NCBI GenBank assembly: GCA_903833215.1
Contig: CAILEM010000160.1
Location: 87,150 to 151,149, forward strand
Length of the DNA: 64,000 nt
Source of the DNA: an uncultured Armatimonadota bacterium
Lineage (GTDB): Bacteria > Armatimonadota > Fimbriimonadia > Fimbriimonadales > Fimbriimonadaceae
Direction: 5' to 3'
The notes below the pieces were generated by a model. The model was not told the origin of the DNA and searched no databases. It worked only from the letters and a program-made list of their open reading frames with translations. Below are positions 61,749 to 64,000 of this stretch, piece by piece. Each line of letters starts with the position of its first letter. Position 1 is the first letter of the stretch. Made by a program: the position numbers and the translations under genes.

Positions 61749-61824
61749 TGGCGGCCTCGGAGGGACTCGAACCCCCGGCGCCCTCCTTAGGACGGAGGCG
61801 CTCTATCCCCTGAGCTACGAGGCC
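61749..61824 (-). tRNA. tRNA-Arg (anticodon CCT)
   Basis: A 76-nt tRNA that folds completely: acceptor stem GGCCTCG with CGAGGCC, D stem GCTC with GAGC, anticodon stem CCTCC with GGAGG around loop GTCCTAA (anticodon CCT, reading AGG), T stem and loop with TTCGAGT, discriminator G and encoded CCA. Confidence 0.96.
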
Positions 61825-61991
61825 GCGAAGAATCAGTGTACTTCTTTGGTGCGCTTGGATTCCAACGATGTTTGCTGGCTGATTCTCAGCGGCAAAGGGG
61901 TTTGCGCTGGTCGCGGGAGTAACGGCGCTTTACTCAGTGAGTCAGCATCATTGAGTATTTTTCGTGATCTTCGCTACCATGGGTAGGCACG

Positions 61992-62669
61992 GTGGAGGAT
62001 AGATTGCTCAAGAAGATTCTTAAGTGGTTTGGCAAAAGTGAATCGGTGTATGGCGATCTCGATCTAATCAAAGCGGTTAACGATCATGTTGTGTCGTGGA
62101 TCGGCGAGCCGGTCATCCTGCATGAAAAGGTGTCGGAGACGATCCATATCGACATCTACTGGGTGGCACCCTCCGACGAGAGGCCGTTTCACACTCTGGT
62201 GACATCCGGGATGGCGCAAGAGGCGATGAAGGCGCCGAAGGGATCGGATGCTTGTACCCATGCCGAATTGGTGATGTTCCTCCCACCGGATTGGCCGATG
62301 GACAGGATTCAGGACGATGACGGAGCGTTCTGGCCGATTCGGGTGATGAAGCGGTTGGCGCGGTACCCGCACGATTTCAACACCTGGGTATGGCTTGGGC
62401 ATACGATTCCTATGGGCGACTCGGGGCCGGTGGATTTGCCGTTTGATTCCGTGTTGCTCGATTTTCCGATGCTGCTGGATAGTAGTGGGTGCGCGCTTCC
62501 TTTGCCCGATGGGCGGAAAGTGATGTTTCTCGGGATTATTCTTCTGCGGCCGGAAGAGCGTGAGTTTTGTATGGCGAATGAGCCGGACGCGTTTATGGAT
62601 TTGGTGGAGGAGCAGGATCGGTTGGCGGAGCTGCTAGTTTTGGATTTGGGGCGGGAGTCTATGGTTTGA
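61992..62669 (+). CDS. Suppressor-of-fused (SUFU) domain protein
   Basis: A 225-residue protein of the bacterial SUFU group (PF05076): HIDIYWVAPSDERPFHTLVT, HAELVMFLPPDWP, and W-V-W-L-G-H-T-I-P are family landmarks. The start is a GTG at 61992, with GTGGAGG overlapping it; nearby alternatives would shorten it slightly. In bacteria these proteins are often immunity proteins of polymorphic toxins or stand-alone proteins of unknown role; no toxin gene is next to this one. Confidence 0.82.
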   Translation: MEDRLLKKILKWFGKSESVYGDLDLIKAVNDHVVSWIGEPVILHEKVSETIHIDIYWVAPSDERPFHTLVTSGMAQEAMKAPKGSDACTHAELVMFLPPDWPMDRIQDDDGAFWPIRVMKRLARYPHDFNTWVWLGHTIPMGDSGPVDLPFDSVLLDFPMLLDSSGCALPLPDGRKVMFLGIILLRPEEREFCMANEPDAFMDLVEEQDRLAELLVLDLGRESMV

Positions 62670-62773
62670 GGTTTGGGGGTTTCTTCCCGCTAAGGGCACG
62701 GAGCGAACTCGCTCCATATCGGATTTCATCACGCAAAGGGCGCAGAGGGGCGCGAAATTATGCGGCTCTGGCT

Positions 62774-63041
62774 CATGCGGACGCCTGAATGGTTGAATGA
62801 ATCGAGGACAATATCATTCCTGTCTGAGCAGTCGGCCGTCGCCCTCTCTTTCCGCATTTTTGCGGAAGGAGAGGGAAGGGTGAGGATGGTCTTTGTCCAA
62901 AAAAAGTGCCTTTGGCTCCATAGTTCTGGAAACTCTGGAACGGCAACTTCACATCCCCCTTCACGCCAACATTATGGATACTGTTTTGCACTCATGGAAC
63001 GGCCAGGGGCAAGCACCAACGTTGTAAGGTCTCTCCGCCAG
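62774..63041 (+). repeat. Direct repeat, copy 1 (about 265 bp)
   Basis: The sequence from ATGCGGACGCCTGAATGG to CTCCGCCAG returns at 63734-64000 with few differences. It includes a 15-bp-arm hairpin at 62842-62875 (CCCTCTCTTTCCGCA and TGCGGAAGGAGAGGG) and the start of the DUF559 gene at 62994. The 320 bp between the SUFU gene and that start hold only this repeat. Confidence 0.85.
62842..62875. repeat. Hairpin element (REP-like), copy in first direct repeat
   Basis: Arms of 15 bp with one G-T pair and a TTTT loop. The same hairpin recurs at 63802-63835, imperfect versions lie near 63547 and 63680, and a relative is at 28665-28692, so this is a dispersed repeat family. Confidence 0.65.
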
Positions 63042-63377
63042 CGAATGACGCCAACAGAGCGCTACGTTTGGAAGCAGCTAAAGGATCGCGAACTCCATTA
63101 CAAGTTCCGCCGACAGCATCCGATCGCAGGATACGTTCTGGATTTTTACTGCCACGAAGCAAAGCTTTGTATTGAGATTGACGGAGCAGGCCATCAAACC
63201 TACCATCGCCAATCTGATCATATACGTGATCAAGTCTTGGCTGAGCTAGGCATCCTGACCCTACGATTCACGAACGAGGAAGTTGCTCTGAATTGGTCGG
63301 CCTGTGCCTTCAAAATCTTCTCCACGTGCATCGACAGGGTCTCGCATGTAGACCGACAGGATGAAGAAGAGCCGTGA
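62994..63377 (+). CDS. DUF559 (Vsr-like) endonuclease-fold protein
   Basis: A 127-residue protein of the DUF559 family, related to very-short-patch-repair nucleases: MTPTERYVWKQLKDRELHYK, then FRRQHPIAGYVLDFYCHEAK with the Asp/Glu of the PD-(D/E)XK fold in L-D-F-Y and I-E-I-D-G. The start is the ATG at 62994; the upstream open frame lies in repeat DNA. The first 16 residues are repeated identically at the window edge (63953). Confidence 0.87.
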   Translation: MERPGASTNVVRSLRQRMTPTERYVWKQLKDRELHYKFRRQHPIAGYVLDFYCHEAKLCIEIDGAGHQTYHRQSDHIRDQVLAELGILTLRFTNEEVALNWSACAFKIFSTCIDRVSHVDRQDEEEP

Positions 63378-63490
63378 CGTCCGTCCATCCAAGCAATACC
63401 TAATCGCATGAGCGTCTACGCATGGTGCCCTTACACTCCAAGGTTTGTAGATAGGTCGTCGATCAGCAGTTCGAACGTAGTAAAGATCGA

Positions 63491-63733
63491 GAGTTCCGGA
63501 AACAAACGTGCCAGGGGCACGCAAAACGGAAGCCATCCTCACCCTTCCCTCTCCTTCCGCGTGGCGGAAAGCGAGGGCGACATTTGGGCTACTCTGGCTT
63601 GGGCGAAAGGTCTGTGGTCTATAGAGTTCCGGAAACAAACGTGCCAGGGGCACGCAAAACGGAAGCCATCCTCACCTTTCCCTCTCCTTCCGCGCGGCGG
63701 AAAGCGAGGGCGACATTTGGGCGGCTCCGGCTT
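63491..63733. repeat. 133-bp tandem repeat, two copies with hairpins
   Basis: GAGTTCCGGAAACAAACGTG starts at 63491 and again at 63624, 133 bp apart. Each copy includes GCCAGGGGCACGC and a hairpin CCCTCTCCTTCCGC with GCGGAAAGCGAGGG. No gene is seen between 63378 and 63952. Confidence 0.8.
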
Positions 63734-64000
63734 GTGCGGATGGCTCGAATGGTTGAATGAATCGAGGACAATTTCAGTCCTGCCAGAGCAGTCGGTCGTC
63801 GCCCTCTCTTTCCGCATTTTTGCGGAAGGAGAGGGAAGGGTGAGGATGGTGTTTGTCCAAAAAAATGCCTTTGGCTCCATAGTTCTGGAAACTCTGGAAC
63901 GGCAACTTCACATTGCCCTTTACGCCAACATTATGGATACTGTTTTGCACTCATGGAACGGCCAGGGGCAAGCACCAACGTTGTAAGGTCTCTCCGCCAG
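63734..64000 (+). repeat. Direct repeat, copy 2 (to window edge)
   Basis: Second copy of the 265-bp sequence at 62774-63041, including the hairpin (63802-63835) and the start of a DUF559 gene. The cassette period is 959 bp, and the repeat continues to the last base, so the full length is unknown. Confidence 0.85.
63953..64000 (+). CDS. Second DUF559 gene, only the first 16 codons visible
   Basis: From the ATG at 63953 the 16 codons read MERPGASTNVVRSLRQ, identical to the start of the DUF559 gene at 62994. The window ends here, so whether this second copy is complete cannot be judged. Confidence 0.65.
   Translation, partial: MERPGASTNVVRSLRQ

Noticed and set aside
61350..61790. Forward frame of 146 codons next to tRNA-Arg
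   Set aside because: It owes its length to the in-phase 78-bp tandem repeat and runs into the tRNA gene.
61592..63733. CRISPR array
   Set aside because: Repeats are few, long (78, 133 and 265 bp) and directly adjacent or duplicated; there are no unique spacers and no cas genes.

Overview
The window looks like chromosomal DNA of a bacterium from a poorly sampled lineage. I favour Armatimonadota (Fimbriimonadia-like), because of the large secreted sedolisin-type proteases that end in repeated immunoglobulin-like modules, the SUFU and DUF4337 proteins, and several genes without a Shine-Dalgarno sequence. This placement is inference; no rRNA or ribosomal protein is present to confirm it. There is one intact tRNA (Arg, anticodon CCT), and no CRISPR array, transposase or integrase gene.

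Layout. 1-10.4 kb: a double-HTH regulator, two secreted sedolisin-family proteases, a secreted alpha/beta hydrolase, and a CsbD stress protein coupled to an HTH-PAS regulator. 10.5-17.5 kb: a reverse-strand ion-transport operon (ExoD-like membrane protein, P1B-type metal ATPase, P2A-type Ca2+ ATPase) beside a divergent tandem universal stress protein. 17.7-23.1 kb: small stress and regulatory genes and a dabB-dabA pair, predicted to be an energy-coupled inorganic-carbon uptake system. 23.2-28.3 kb: a polysaccharide-degradation cluster (CE1-like esterase, GH95 fucosidase, tandem SASA esterase) in which the SASA gene carries an in-frame TAG. 28.8-42.4 kb: an accessory region full of toxin-antitoxin genes and their wreckage. 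It holds a three-gene PIN cassette with an orphan antitoxin copy, three AbiE-type loci in different states of decay, an AbrB-Doc module with a broken duplicate, SRPBCC genes with a pseudogene, and a GH16 gene with a truncated duplicate.

42.4-54.7 kb: a phage-defence island. Five or six cistrons overlap by a few bases: a P-loop ATPase, PglZ, a DUF1156-type DNA methylase, an unrecognised 172-residue protein and a SNF2-type helicase. A PD-(D/E)XK nuclease and an HhH-GPD-like protein follow. The set resembles type 3 BREX and the related helicase-methylase-ATPase systems. The methylase is cut by one in-frame TAA that separates its SAM-binding motif from its DPPF catalytic motif.

54.7-64 kb: a 1.5 kb stretch with no recognisable gene, a two-gene membrane operon (OmpA-like plus coiled coil), a broken 3' tRNA-Arg fragment about 3.8 kb from the intact tRNA-Arg gene, a Fic protein fused to an AbiEi-like domain, a SUFU protein, and a repeat-rich tail with a DUF559 nuclease gene whose second copy starts at the window edge.
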